A DNA stretch of 64,000 bases from Neisseria subflava (GCF_024205705.1 NZ_CP073115.1:1674001-1738000), one strand, 5' to 3'; shown: positions 8,811-18,104, counted from the first letter of the stretch. Translations and numbers: made by a program. Notes: generated by a model not told the origin, from the letters alone.

Positions 8811-9887
8811 ATGAAGCCGTCTATCTTAGAAAAACTACAACAACTCAGCGACCGACTGGAAGAAGTCACGCACCTGCTCGGTCAGCCTGAAGCCACGTCC
8901 GACATGGACAACTACCGCAAACTCACACGCGAACACGCCGAACTGACCCCCGTCGTCGAAGTCTTCCAAAACTATCAGCTGGCGCAAAGCGACTTGGCAG
9001 ATGCCGAAGAAATGCTGTCCGACCCTGAAATGAAAGACTTTGCTGCCGAAGAAATTGAAACGGCCAAAGCCAAAATCGACGAACTCGATACCGAATTGCA
9101 AAAACTACTACTGCCAAAAGATGCCGACGACGATAAAAACATCTTTATCGAGGTACGTGCCGGTACCGGCGGCGACGAAGCCGCGCTGTTTGCAGGCGAT
9201 TTGCTGCGCATGTACAGCCGCTACGCCGAGCGCAACCGTTGGCAGGTTGAAATCGTTTCCTCCAACGAAAGCGAATTGGGCGGCTATAAAGAAGTCATCG
9301 CCCGCATTATCGGCTTGGGCGCATACAGCCGTCTAAAATTTGAATCCGGCGGCCACCGCGTACAACGCGTCCCCGCGACCGAAAGCCAAGGCCGTATCCA
9401 CACTTCAGCCTGTACCGTCGCCGTCATGCCCGAAGCGGACGAACTGGAAGACATCGAGTTGAACCCGGCCGATCTGCGCATCGACACCTTCCGCGCATCC
9501 GGTGCCGGCGGTCAGCACATCAACAAAACTGACTCCGCCGTCCGCATTACCCACTTGCCGACAGGTATGGTGGTCGAATGCCAAGACGGCCGCAGCCAAC
9601 ACGCTAACAAGGCGCAGGCGATGAAAGTCCTCGCCGCCCACTTAAACGATGCACAAAAACGCGAAGCCCAAGCCAAAGAAGCCGCCGAACGCAAATCCCT
9701 AATCGGCAGCGGCGACCGCAGCGAACGCATCCGCACCTACAACTACCCACAAGGCCGCGTGACCGACCACCGCATCAACCTTACCCTGCACAAACTGGAT
9801 TTTGTGATGGACGGCGATTTAGAAGAAATCACCAATGCCCTGATTGCCGAGCATCAAGCCGAGCTTTTGGCGGCAATGGGGGATTGA
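8811..9887 (+). CDS. prfA: Peptide chain release factor 1
   Basis: RF1 recognises UAA and UAG stop codons and triggers peptidyl-tRNA hydrolysis. The 358-residue product has the usual length, the RF1 stop-codon tripeptide (PAT within RVPATESQGR, about residue 186) and the universal GGQ motif (GAGGQHINKTDSA, about 230). The open frame extends upstream, but ATG 8811 gives the conserved N-terminus MKPSILEKL. No prmC methyltransferase lies next to it here. Confidence 0.97.
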   Translation: MKPSILEKLQQLSDRLEEVTHLLGQPEATSDMDNYRKLTREHAELTPVVEVFQNYQLAQSDLADAEEMLSDPEMKDFAAEEIETAKAKIDELDTELQKLLLPKDADDDKNIFIEVRAGTGGDEAALFAGDLLRMYSRYAERNRWQVEIVSSNESELGGYKEVIARIIGLGAYSRLKFESGGHRVQRVPATESQGRIHTSACTVAVMPEADELEDIELNPADLRIDTFRASGAGGQHINKTDSAVRITHLPTGMVVECQDGRSQHANKAQAMKVLAAHLNDAQKREAQAKEAAERKSLIGSGDRSERIRTYNYPQGRVTDHRINLTLHKLDFVMDGDLEEITNALIAEHQAELLAAMGD

Positions 9888-10047
9888 TGAATTTGGTCCA
9901 TTGCGTTTATACTTTTCAGACGGCCTGATGGCATATGTCAATATGACCGTGAATACATTAAAGAAACTTCAATCCTGAAGTATTAAATGCAGCACCAGCT
10001 GCGCCACAGCAACACCCTTCTACAATTAACGAAAGAGAGGACACAAA

Positions 10048-11550
10048 ATGGCAAAAATCCTGATCGCACCGGTATCTACCGGCCTGAGCGCCGATGCAGC
10101 GGCAAAAGCATTTGCAGCGGCATTGAATGCGCAAGTTTTCCAAGCCGTTGACTCCACTACAGAAGCCCTGCTGGCTCAAGGCAAGAGCGATGACTGGTTT
10201 GACGCGCTTGTCGGTAAAGTTGCAGCATTAAATGCAGATAACCTCGTTATCGAAGGCATCACTCCTGATGCGGACAAATTGTTCCTGGCAGGCAAAAACG
10301 TCGAATTGGCGCTGTCTTTGGATGCAGGCGTTGTATTGGCACTGAAATCCGACAACACCGACGCAGCCGCCGTCGCCCAACAATTAAACCTTGCCAAACA
10401 GCTCTATACCAACTCTCCAGGCTTATTGGAAGGTTTCATCATTGACGGCGCAGCCGCTGCTTTAGGTGCACAAATTGCCGAGCAAACCGGCCTGACTTTC
10501 TTCGGCTCCAGCGACAAACTGCAAGACGTATCCGCTTTGGCAAAACGCGAAGCCAAACGCCTGTCTCCAGCCCAATTCCGTTACAACCTGATCGATTTTG
10601 CCCGCAAAGCCGATATGCGCATCGTTCTGCCTGAAGGTGCAGAACCGCGCACCGTCGCCGCCGCCGCTATCTGTCACGAAAAAGGCATCGCCCGTTGCGT
10701 ACTGTTGGCTACCCGCGAAGAAGTTGAGGCCGTAGCGAAAGAACGTGGCATCAACCTGCCTGATTCTTTGGAAATCATCGATCCTGCTTCTTTGGTTGAA
10801 CAATACGTCGAGCCGATGTGCGAATTGCGCAAATCCAAAGGCCTGACTCCTGAAGATGCACGCAAACAGCTGCAAGACACCGTCGTACTCGGCACCATGA
10901 TGATGGCTCAAAACGACGTAGACGGTTTGGTTTCCGGTGCAGTCCACACTACTGCCAACACCATCCGCCCTGCCCTGCAACTGATTAAAACCGCTCCGGG
11001 TGCAAGCCTTGTATCCAGCGTATTCTTCATGTTGCTGCCTAACCAAGTATTGGCATTTGCCGACTGCGCGGTTAATCCAAACCCAACTCCGGAACAACTG
11101 GCCGACATCGCCATCCAATCTGCCGACAGCGCCAAAGCCTTCGGTATCGATCCAAAAGTAGCCATGATTTCCTACTCTACCATCAACTCAGGCAGCGGCC
11201 CTGATGTCGATGCAGTGATCGAAGCCACCAAACTGGCGAAAGAAAAACGCCCTGATTTGGCCATCGAAGGTCCGTTGCAATACGATGCGGCTACTGTTCC
11301 ATCTATCGGCCAATCCAAAGCTCCGGGCAGCGCTGTTGCCGGTCAAGCAACCGTTTTGGTTTTCCCAGACCTCAATACCGGCAACTGTACTTACAAAGCC
11401 GTACAACGCAGCGCCAACATCCTGAGCGTAGGCCCGTTGTTGCAAGGTTTGCGTAAACCAGTTAACGACTTGTCCCGCGGCGCATTGATTGAAGACATCG
11501 TCTTCACCATCGCCCTGACTGCCGTTCAAGCCAAACAAATGCAAGGCTGA
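10048..11550 (+). CDS. pta: Phosphate acetyltransferase, short form
   Basis: Pta interconverts acetyl-CoA and acetyl phosphate. The 500-residue protein has the C-terminal catalytic PTA_PTB domain (about 175-495, with GLVSGAVHTTANTIRPALQ and the YDAA and FPDLNTGN segments). Its N-terminal part is about 200 residues shorter than in the 714-residue E. coli enzyme and no P-loop is visible. This form is usual for Neisseria. The ribosome binding site is GAAAGAGAGG. No ackA is adjacent. A DUS-pair terminator follows. Confidence 0.95.
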   Translation: MAKILIAPVSTGLSADAAAKAFAAALNAQVFQAVDSTTEALLAQGKSDDWFDALVGKVAALNADNLVIEGITPDADKLFLAGKNVELALSLDAGVVLALKSDNTDAAAVAQQLNLAKQLYTNSPGLLEGFIIDGAAAALGAQIAEQTGLTFFGSSDKLQDVSALAKREAKRLSPAQFRYNLIDFARKADMRIVLPEGAEPRTVAAAAICHEKGIARCVLLATREEVEAVAKERGINLPDSLEIIDPASLVEQYVEPMCELRKSKGLTPEDARKQLQDTVVLGTMMMAQNDVDGLVSGAVHTTANTIRPALQLIKTAPGASLVSSVFFMLLPNQVLAFADCAVNPNPTPEQLADIAIQSADSAKAFGIDPKVAMISYSTINSGSGPDVDAVIEATKLAKEKRPDLAIEGPLQYDAATVPSIGQSKAPGSAVAGQATVLVFPDLNTGNCTYKAVQRSANILSVGPLLQGLRKPVNDLSRGALIEDIVFTIALTAVQAKQMQG

Positions 11551-11574
11551 TTGACAAGCTGATGCTTTGAAATC

Positions 11575-11610
11575 AAAGGCCGTCTGAAACCGATGTTTCA
11601 GACGGCCTTT
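11575..11610 (+). terminator. Inverted DUS pair terminator
   Basis: AAAGGCCGTCTGAAAC pairs with GTTTCAGACGGCCTTT, 24 bases after the pta stop codon. Confidence 0.85.
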
Positions 11611-11667
11611 CGTATCTTTGCGCCAACTATATTATAATTCGCCATTATTTTTTGAAAGACTGCCCCA

Positions 11668-12750
11668 ATGACTGCCTACCAGCACCAACTAGCCGACAAA
11701 AAGCAATATCTTCAGCAACTTTTCCAAGGACTGGATTTCCCTGAAATCGAAGTCTTTGAATCTCCGGAACAGCATTACAGGATGCGCGCCGAGTTCCGTA
11801 TCTGGCATGAGGGCGGCGAAATGTTTTACGCCATGTTTGAACGCGGACAAAAGGCAAGTGGGGCAAGCCTGATCCGTTGCGACCAATTTCCTGCTGCGTC
11901 CGAATCCATTAATGCCTTGATGCCGAAATTGATTGAAGCCGCATCCAATCATCCCGAGCTGAAAAACCGCTGGTACGCCGTCGAATTTTTGTCCACTTTA
12001 AGCGGTGAAATGCTGGTTACCATGATTTACCACAAGAAGCTGAACGAAGCATGGCAACAAGCCGCACAAGAGCTGGCGCATACTTTGGGCATCCACATCA
12101 TCGGCCGCAGCCGCAGACAAAAAATCGTATTGAGCCAAGATTTTGTAACCGAAGCGTTGGAAGTCAACGGCAAGACCTTCCGCTATCGTCAAATCGAAGG
12201 CAGCTTTACCCAACCCAATGCCCAAGTGTGCCAAAAAATGCTGACGTGGGCGTGTGATGCTGCGCAAAACTTAGGCAAAGACCTGCTTGAGCTGTACTGC
12301 GGCAACGGCAATTTCACCCTGCCGCTTTCGCAACATTTCAATCAAGTATTGGCGACCGAAGTTTCCAAAACCTCCGTCAACGCCGCCCAATGGAATATTG
12401 AAGCCAACCAAATTACCAATCTCAAAATCGCCCGCCTGTCTGCGGAAGAATTTACCGAGGCATACACGCAAAACCGTGAATTCCGCCGCCTGCAAGAACA
12501 AGGCATCGACTTGAAAAACTATGATTTTTCAACTATTTTCGTTGATCCTCCACGCGCCGGTGTTGATGATGAGACGCTCAAATTGGTTGCCCGATTCGAC
12601 AACGTCCTCTATATTTCCTGCAATCCTGAGACCCTGCGTGCTAACCTCGACACGCTCTGTCAAACCCATACTATAGAACGCGCCGCCCTGTTCGACCAAT
12701 TCCCATTTACCCACCATATCGAAAACGGCGTTTGGTTGAAGAAAAAATAA
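11668..12750 (+). CDS. trmA: tRNA (uracil-54-C5)-methyltransferase
   Basis: TrmA makes ribothymidine at position 54 of tRNA from SAM. The 360-residue protein matches the family length. It contains the SAM-binding motif ELYCGNGNFTLPLS (about 211), the DPPRAG motif (about 291), the catalytic cysteine in YISCNPETL (about 316) and the C-terminal FPFTHHIE signature. It is flanked by DUS-pair terminators, so it is monocistronic. Confidence 0.96.
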   Translation: MTAYQHQLADKKQYLQQLFQGLDFPEIEVFESPEQHYRMRAEFRIWHEGGEMFYAMFERGQKASGASLIRCDQFPAASESINALMPKLIEAASNHPELKNRWYAVEFLSTLSGEMLVTMIYHKKLNEAWQQAAQELAHTLGIHIIGRSRRQKIVLSQDFVTEALEVNGKTFRYRQIEGSFTQPNAQVCQKMLTWACDAAQNLGKDLLELYCGNGNFTLPLSQHFNQVLATEVSKTSVNAAQWNIEANQITNLKIARLSAEEFTEAYTQNREFRRLQEQGIDLKNYDFSTIFVDPPRAGVDDETLKLVARFDNVLYISCNPETLRANLDTLCQTHTIERAALFDQFPFTHHIENGVWLKKK

Positions 12751-12759
12751 AACCATACA

Positions 12760-12791
12760 AAAAGGCCGTCTGAATGTTCAGACGGCCTTTA
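12760..12791 (+). terminator. Inverted DUS pair terminator
   Basis: AAAAGGCCGTCTGAA with a 2-4 base loop and its inverted copy followed by TTT. It separates trmA from the convergent alcohol dehydrogenase gene and could serve both strands. Confidence 0.85.
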
Positions 12792-12819
12792 ATTAACGGC
12801 ATATTAAGCGATTTTCAAA

Positions 12820-13860
12820 TCAATCCGCTTCCAAAACCACTTTCATGGCTTGGTTTTCAGCAGCGTGTTTGAATACATCGTAAGCTTTTTCCAATTCGCT
12901 GAATTTGAAATGGTGGGTCATCATTTTGGTGTAATCCACTGAACTGCTGGAAATGGCTTTCATCAGCATTTCGGTGGTATTGGCGTTAACCAGGCCGGTA
13001 GTGATGGCAAGGTTTTTAATCCACAGTTTCTCCAGTTTGAAATCAACGGATTGACCATGTACACCGACCACAGCAATATGGCCGCCGGGTTTCACGAGGT
13101 CTTGACACATATTCCAAGTCGCAGGGATACCGACCGCTTCAATGGCGCAATCTACGCCGTCTTCGCCAACGATAGCGGCAACTTGCTTGCTCACATCGCC
13201 GGAAGCAGGGTTGATAGTATGGGTCGCGCCCAATTCTTTCGCCAGTTTCAAGCGGTTTTCGTCCATATCGCAAACGATAATGGCGGCAGGACTATACAGT
13301 TGTGCAGTCAACAACGCAGACATACCGACAGGGCCGGCACCTGCAATGAATACGGTATCGCCAGGTTTCACATCACCATATTGCACGCCGATTTCGTGGG
13401 CGGTCGGCAAAGCATCGCTCAACAGCAGGGCAACTTCTTCGTTGACGTTGTCAGGCAGCGGAACCAAGCTGTTGTCGGCATAAGGCGTACGGACGTATTC
13501 GGCCTGAGTACCGTCAATCATATAGCCCAAGATCCAACCGCCGTTGCGGCAGTGTGAATAAAGTTGGATTTTACAGTTGTCGCAAGTACAGCATTTGCTG
13601 ACACATGAAATAATGACTTTATCACCGACTTTGATGTTTTTTACAGCATCGCCGACTTCTTCTACAATACCGATGCCCTCATGACCGAGGATACGACCGT
13701 CGGCAACTTCAGGGTTTTTTCCCTTCCAAATACCCAAGTCGGTACCGCAAATCGTAGTTTTAACGATTTTGACGACTGCATCGGTCGGATCGATAATTTG
13801 AGGGCGGGGTTTTTCTTCGAAACGGATGTCGTTTGCGCCATGATAAACCATTGCTTTCAT
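12820..13860 (-). CDS. Zinc-dependent medium-chain alcohol dehydrogenase
   Basis: This 346-residue medium-chain dehydrogenase has the catalytic zinc ligands Cys (TTICGTDLG, about 38) and His-Glu (GHEGIG, about 60), the structural zinc cysteine lobe (CVSKCCTCDNCK, about 90-101) and the nucleotide-binding GAGPVG motif (about 175). The glycine-rich turn predicts NAD(H) or NADP(H) use. It resembles secondary-alcohol and sorbitol-type dehydrogenases rather than the glutathione-dependent AdhC that NmlR controls in Neisseria. AAGGAG precedes the ATG by 7 bases. The physiological substrate is not evident. Confidence 0.88.
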   Translation of the reverse strand: MKAMVYHGANDIRFEEKPRPQIIDPTDAVVKIVKTTICGTDLGIWKGKNPEVADGRILGHEGIGIVEEVGDAVKNIKVGDKVIISCVSKCCTCDNCKIQLYSHCRNGGWILGYMIDGTQAEYVRTPYADNSLVPLPDNVNEEVALLLSDALPTAHEIGVQYGDVKPGDTVFIAGAGPVGMSALLTAQLYSPAAIIVCDMDENRLKLAKELGATHTINPASGDVSKQVAAIVGEDGVDCAIEAVGIPATWNMCQDLVKPGGHIAVVGVHGQSVDFKLEKLWIKNLAITTGLVNANTTEMLMKAISSSSVDYTKMMTHHFKFSELEKAYDVFKHAAENQAMKVVLEAD

Positions 13861-14021
13861 GTGAATCTCCTTGAGCGGTTAATAAACTTTAACAATACAG
13901 CGTAAATCCACGTTAACTATATTTATATACCCTCCACTATATAAGTCAATTCTGATTATTATTTCGTATGTTATATTGCAACATACTGTTTTAAAAATAA
14001 ATAATTAAAAAGTAAATATTA

Positions 14022-15056
14022 ATGAACACACCCACATCCTTTGCACGACGACTCATCGATTGGCAACGGCAGCATGGTCGTCACGACTTGCCTTGGCAGG
14101 TCAAAGACCCCTATTCCGTCTGGCTTTCAGAAATCATGCTCCAACAAACGCAGGTTGCTACCGTATTGGACTACTATCCGCGTTTCTTAACCAAATTCCC
14201 AACCGTGCAATCGCTTGCCGCTGCGCCGCAAGACGAGGTTTTATCCTTGTGGGCAGGCTTGGGCTATTACAGCCGCGCACGCAACCTGCACAAAGCCGCG
14301 CAACAAGTCGTCGGACAATTCGGCGGCATCTTTCCTTCCGAGCGCAAGGACTTGGAAACACTCTGCGGCGTAGGCAGAAGTACCGCCGCCGCCATTTCTG
14401 CCTTTGCTTTCAACCGACGCGAAACCATCTTGGACGGCAACGTCAAACGCGTTCTCTGCCGTGTCTTTGCCCAAGATGGCAATCCGCAAGACAAAAAATT
14501 TGAAAACTCGCTTTGGACGCTTGCCGAAAGCCTGATGCCGTCTGAAAACGCCAATATGCCTGCCTATACACAAGGACTGATGGATTTAGGCGCGACCGTC
14601 TGCAAACGGACAAAACCTTTGTGCCATCAATGTCCTATGGCAGAAATCTGCGAAGCAAAAAAACAAAACCGCATTGACGAGCTGCCCCACAAAAAAACCG
14701 CTCCCGAAGTGCAAACTCTGCCGCTTTATTGGCTGATTATTCATCACACTGACGGCGCATTATTGCTTGAAAAACGCCCTGCCAAAGGCATTTGGGGCGG
14801 TCTGTATTGCGTACCCTGTTTTGAAAAATTAGACGATTTGTATGCTTACGCCGAACACTTCGGCATTGTTTCAGACGGCCTTGAAGAACAAACCATGTTT
14901 ACCCACCGCCTGACCCACCGCTTATTGATGATTACCCCTTTTCAGACGCAACAAAGGCCGTCTGAACATCTTTCAGACGGCCTTTGGGTATCATCAGAAC
15001 ATTTAGCGGATTATGGTTTGCCCAAACCTTTAATCAAATATTTGGCTAAAGGCTAA
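14022..15056 (+). CDS. mutY: A/G-specific adenine DNA glycosylase
   Basis: MutY removes adenine mispaired with 8-oxoguanine. The 344-residue protein has the catalytic Glu in SEIMLQQTQV (about 38), the helix-hairpin-helix LCGVGRSTAAAI with the downstream Asp in LDGNVKR, a 4Fe-4S cysteine set (CKRTKPLCHQCPMAEIC, about 192-208) and a C-terminal NUDIX-like 8-oxoG recognition domain (about 230-340). The C-terminal domain is crossed by uptake sequences that encode SDGL and RPSE, including an inverted pair at 14954-14985. No strong ribosome binding site is seen. Confidence 0.96.
   Translation: MNTPTSFARRLIDWQRQHGRHDLPWQVKDPYSVWLSEIMLQQTQVATVLDYYPRFLTKFPTVQSLAAAPQDEVLSLWAGLGYYSRARNLHKAAQQVVGQFGGIFPSERKDLETLCGVGRSTAAAISAFAFNRRETILDGNVKRVLCRVFAQDGNPQDKKFENSLWTLAESLMPSENANMPAYTQGLMDLGATVCKRTKPLCHQCPMAEICEAKKQNRIDELPHKKTAPEVQTLPLYWLIIHHTDGALLLEKRPAKGIWGGLYCVPCFEKLDDLYAYAEHFGIVSDGLEEQTMFTHRLTHRLLMITPFQTQQRPSEHLSDGLWVSSEHLADYGLPKPLIKYLAKG
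14954..14985 (+). repeat. Inverted DUS pair inside mutY
   Basis: A complete head-to-head DUS pair able to form a terminator-type hairpin lies within the mutY reading frame near its 3' end. It encodes RPSEHLSDGL. No T run follows, which may be why it is tolerated. Confidence 0.85.
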
Positions 15057-15062
15057 ACCGCC

Positions 15063-15419
15063 CTATTCCACAATCTCTTTAAATACAACTTCTTTTCCGC
15101 CGCGAATCAGTACGGCAAACCCATCGCCAATTTGCCAACGCGAGCTGGGATTGGCGTACTCGACGCCCTGACTCCGCAAGCGGACTTGCACCAGTTTCTC
15201 AACCGTATTGCCTTCACGCAGCTCAACCATCATCGGGCTGTGGCTGTTGATATAAATTGCAGTAATCGTCCGACCTTGTGCGGATTGATAACGAACAGAA
15301 TACGTCTGCGCCTGTGCAATGACCGGTAACGGCGCGTCAGGGCGCACGGCCTTATACGAGCCGCACGCAGCGCACAAACTCACGCACAAAGCGCAGATGA
15401 TTTTGTTCAACATAGGCAT
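15063..15419 (-). CDS. Small lipoprotein, MliC-like lysozyme inhibitor candidate
   Basis: This 118-residue precursor has a lipoprotein signal with lipobox LCAAC (lipidated Cys about residue 19). The mature part has a pattern typical of membrane-bound inhibitors of C-type lysozyme (MliC): a YSVRYQSAQGRTITA strand, VQVRLRSQGVEYANPSSRW, then GDGFAVLIRGGKEVVF. The usual C-terminal Cys is absent. If correct it would protect peptidoglycan from host lysozyme. It lies 3 bases from the downstream-encoded zinc-finger gene on the same strand, so both may be co-transcribed. Function is inferred from pattern only. Confidence 0.6.
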   Translation of the reverse strand: MPMLNKIICALCVSLCAACGSYKAVRPDAPLPVIAQAQTYSVRYQSAQGRTITAIYINSHSPMMVELREGNTVEKLVQVRLRSQGVEYANPSSRWQIGDGFAVLIRGGKEVVFKEIVE

Positions 15420-15422
15420 AGA

Positions 15423-15620
15423 TCAGTAATGGTGATGCGGAATCTCGCCATCAAGACGGTAATAAGTGCCGCAATACGGGCATTCAATCTCACTGTTGGA
15501 CTGAATCGGCAAGAACACACGCGGATGGCCGTTCCACGTTTCATGATTAGGGCCGGAGCAATGCAGCGGCAAATCCTGCGGCTTGATGACTACAACGTTT
15601 TTTTCAGACTGTGTACTCAT
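15423..15620 (-). CDS. Small zinc-finger (zf-CHCC, NDUFS6-like) protein
   Basis: A 65-residue protein with a Cys...His (LHCSGPNHETW) and a CPYCGTYYRL pair plus a C-terminal HHHY, fitting the zf-CHCC domain found in NDUFS6-like and bacterial small proteins. The ATG at 15620 is preferred over an upstream GTG because GTGAGGAA sits 7 bases before it. The biochemical role of these bacterial proteins is not established. Confidence 0.8.
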   Translation of the reverse strand: MSTQSEKNVVVIKPQDLPLHCSGPNHETWNGHPRVFLPIQSNSEIECPYCGTYYRLDGEIPHHHY

Positions 15621-15727
15621 GGTTTGGTTCCTCACTATGTTTTCTTATCTTCCGATATTGTAAAGCAAAACGGCCGCTAGGTTCAGACTGAAAACATTAT
15701 ATAATCACTTTTTTCAGACGGCCTTTG

Positions 15728-16228
15728 ATGATTATGACCACCCTGCTCCGCCTTCAAGATTTCGATACTTCCGATTCCGCTTCATTTCTTTATACACTCA
15801 GCGCAGCCTATTTGGACCACACCGAACAGACAGGCGACGAGGACATGTCCAGCCTCAACGACGAACAGCATACATTAACCGCTCTCTGCTACCTCGACAG
15901 CCAGGTTCAAGAAGGCGGCTTCGTACAGCTTATCGCTTCAGGATACGGAGAATACATCTTCGGCAATCCAGTTGCCGACAGTCTGCGCCGCTGGCGCATC
16001 AAACCGATACCAAAAATCTTAGACAAAGCCAAAGCCCTGTACGAAAAACACGGCGAAGCCATTGAAAAAATGGCAGATGAGCAAAGAGATTTCGATGAAA
16101 TCCGCAAAGCTTTTCCCGATTTTGAAGAGCTTGACGGCGATTATTATGACGTTGCCGACGAAGACTTGGAAACCGCAGCAGCCTACGTTCAGGCAAATTG
16201 GGATAAATTTGCCAAACTGTCAGGCTAA
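15728..16228 (+). CDS. DMP19-type DNA mimic protein (DUF4375)
   Basis: DMP19 of Neisseria is a dimeric, acidic protein that imitates double-stranded DNA and binds the neisserial repressor NHTF, relieving repression. The 166-residue product is strongly acidic (for example HTEQTGDEDM and ELDGDYYDVADEDLE). It has the family core EGGFVQLIASGYGEYI. ATG 15728 or ATG 15734 may be the start. A DUS lies directly upstream. No NHTF gene is in the window. Confidence 0.87.
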   Translation: MIMTTLLRLQDFDTSDSASFLYTLSAAYLDHTEQTGDEDMSSLNDEQHTLTALCYLDSQVQEGGFVQLIASGYGEYIFGNPVADSLRRWRIKPIPKILDKAKALYEKHGEAIEKMADEQRDFDEIRKAFPDFEELDGDYYDVADEDLETAAAYVQANWDKFAKLSG

Positions 16229-16236
16229 GAATAAAA

Positions 16237-16274
16237 CTTTGCCGGTTTGAATCATCTGTTCAAACCGGCAAAAT
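16237..16274 (+). terminator. Intrinsic, probably bidirectional terminator
   Basis: A 14-bp stem (TTTGCCGGTTTGAA and its complement) between the convergent DMP19 and M48 protease genes. It is not built from DUS, unlike most terminators here. Confidence 0.8.
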
Positions 16275-16289
16275 CATCAATACGTCAAA

Positions 16290-17063
16290 TTAACGTTTGT
16301 TTTTCTGATAAATCGGCATTACTTCAGGCAACATTTTGCGGATTGCATTGATACGTGCCTGATTGGTCGGGTGAGTCGACAAAATAGATAATGAGCTGCC
16401 GCCCTGTACTTTGTTCATTTTTTCCCACACGCTTACCGCAGCCTCAGGATTGTAGCCTGCTTCAGCCATCAAACGCACGCCGCCGGCATCCGCTTCGCTT
16501 TCCTGATGGCGTGAGAACGGTTTGGTTGCCAACAAATCTGCACCCAATCCGACCAAATCACCATCCACACCGGTTGAGCTGGCCAAAATCGAACCGCCCA
16601 AGCCAGTCAATACTTGTCCGCCCAAAGCTTTTTTACTGTGTTCCAACAAAGCATGGGTCATTTCATGGCCGACAACGGCGGCAATTTCATCATCTGTCAG
16701 CTTCAATTTTTCTACTATGCCGGTGTACACGGCCATTTTACCGCCCGGCATTGCCCATGCGTTCATTTCATCACTGCGGATAACGTTCATCTGCCAGTTG
16801 AAAGGCACGCCGGTTTTGTTGGCGCGCTCAGCATGAGGACGCAGACGTGCAAACACGCGTTGAACGCGTTGCGCGGTTGGAGATGAAACATCCAAAGCTT
16901 TTTGACCACGCGCGTTTTGAATGACTTGTGAGTAACTTTTAGCCGCGTCTTCATTTAAAGTCGCAGTATCGTAGCCAACCATATCCGCTACAGAAGTACA
17001 GCCGGTCAACGCCAAAATCACTCCCATGCCGGCCCAATATTTTTTATTCAGTTTTTTCAACAT
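16290..17063 (-). CDS. M48-family zinc metalloprotease lipoprotein
   Basis: A 257-residue precursor with a lipoprotein signal (lipobox LTGC, about residue 22) and the gluzincin motif GHEMTHALLEH (about 131). A third ligand Glu is expected in the SEADAGG segment (about 188). This fits LoiP/YcaL-type periplasmic proteases of the M48C group that take part in envelope protein quality control. It sits upstream of no obvious partner; pbpG on the same strand is separated by a DUS terminator. Confidence 0.88.
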   Translation of the reverse strand: MLKKLNKKYWAGMGVILALTGCTSVADMVGYDTATLNEDAAKSYSQVIQNARGQKALDVSSPTAQRVQRVFARLRPHAERANKTGVPFNWQMNVIRSDEMNAWAMPGGKMAVYTGIVEKLKLTDDEIAAVVGHEMTHALLEHSKKALGGQVLTGLGGSILASSTGVDGDLVGLGADLLATKPFSRHQESEADAGGVRLMAEAGYNPEAAVSVWEKMNKVQGGSSLSILSTHPTNQARINAIRKMLPEVMPIYQKNKR

Positions 17064-17127
17064 GTTTTCTCTCTGTGTTTTTAAGTTAATGTAACGACAT
17101 TGTACCCAAATTCAATACATTTTACAT

Positions 17128-17161
17128 AAAAGGCCGTCTGAACGGTTTCAGACGGCCTTTA
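17128..17161 (-). terminator. Inverted DUS pair terminator of pbpG
   Basis: AAAGGCCGTCTGAA and its inverted copy with a short loop, 11 bases beyond the pbpG stop codon on the minus strand. Confidence 0.85.
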
Positions 17162-17171
17162 AGCGTAACAT

Positions 17172-18104
17172 TTAAGAACGGCGCTGCAGCATCCAAGATT
17201 CAATCTTACGCGCATCATTTACGCGGGTTGTAGAAGACGGAGAGTTGAGCAATACAATGGTAATCGGCTGATTCTGTACATTGGCCTTAACCACCATAGA
17301 ACGTCCTGCTTCACGAATATAGCCGGTTTTCTGCAATTCGATATTCCAGCTGCCCTCACGCACCAAGGCATTGGAGTTTTTGTAGTTTTGACGACCGTTT
17401 GCCGTCCAAACCGAGCCGTAATTTGAAGTCGAATTTTTACGGATCAGCGGATACTTACTGGCTGCCGCAACCATACGGTTCAAATCGCGTGCAGTGGAAA
17501 CGTTTTGGAAATTCAAACCGGTAGGCTCATAGAAACGGCTGCTGGTCATACCCAGGCTTTGCGCTTTGGCATTCATAGCCGCAACAAATGCGCTCATACC
17601 GCCCGGATACGTACGGCCCAACGCATGAGTAGCACGGTTTTCACTGCTCATCAGGCTCAGGTGCAACAGTTCGCCGCGTGTCAGCGTCGTGCCGATGCTC
17701 AAACGGCTGCCCGTACCTTTCAGACGGTCGATTTCAGCCTCGGTAATCGTAATCGGCTCGTTCATATCCAGATGCGCATCCAACACCACCATCGCGCTCA
17801 TCAATTTGGAAATAGAAGCAATCGGCATGACACGATCAGGGTTTTTCTGATACAGCACTTCACCGGTTTTATTATTGAAAATCAAAGCAGATTGCGAAGA
17901 AAGCAGAGGACCTGCCAAAGCGGCTTGAGCTTCGACTTGGTCGGCATGACTCAACGCAAAAGCTTCCATCGGGTCATTTTGCACTGGGAAATTTTGCTCC
18001 AAAAATTGTCCCAATACATCCATATCATCGGCAACGGCAGGCGTAGAAGCAAAGGCCAATGCCACACCTGTCCATACCATTCCTAAAGTTTTATAGAATT
18101 TCAT
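17172..18104 (-). CDS. pbpG: D-alanyl-D-alanine endopeptidase (PBP7 type)
   Basis: This is a low-molecular-weight penicillin-binding protein of the S11 family that cleaves peptide cross-links in peptidoglycan. From ATG 18104 it has 310 residues with a cleavable signal peptide (AVA-DD, about 25). It has all three active-site motifs: SISK (about 97-100), SEN (within SSENRATHALG) and KTG (within QKTGYIREAG). The open frame reaches a TTG at 18113, but the ATG gives a normal signal peptide. Confidence 0.92.
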   Translation of the reverse strand: MKFYKTLGMVWTGVALAFASTPAVADDMDVLGQFLEQNFPVQNDPMEAFALSHADQVEAQAALAGPLLSSQSALIFNNKTGEVLYQKNPDRVMPIASISKLMSAMVVLDAHLDMNEPITITEAEIDRLKGTGSRLSIGTTLTRGELLHLSLMSSENRATHALGRTYPGGMSAFVAAMNAKAQSLGMTSSRFYEPTGLNFQNVSTARDLNRMVAAASKYPLIRKNSTSNYGSVWTANGRQNYKNSNALVREGSWNIELQKTGYIREAGRSMVVKANVQNQPITIVLLNSPSSTTRVNDARKIESWMLQRRS

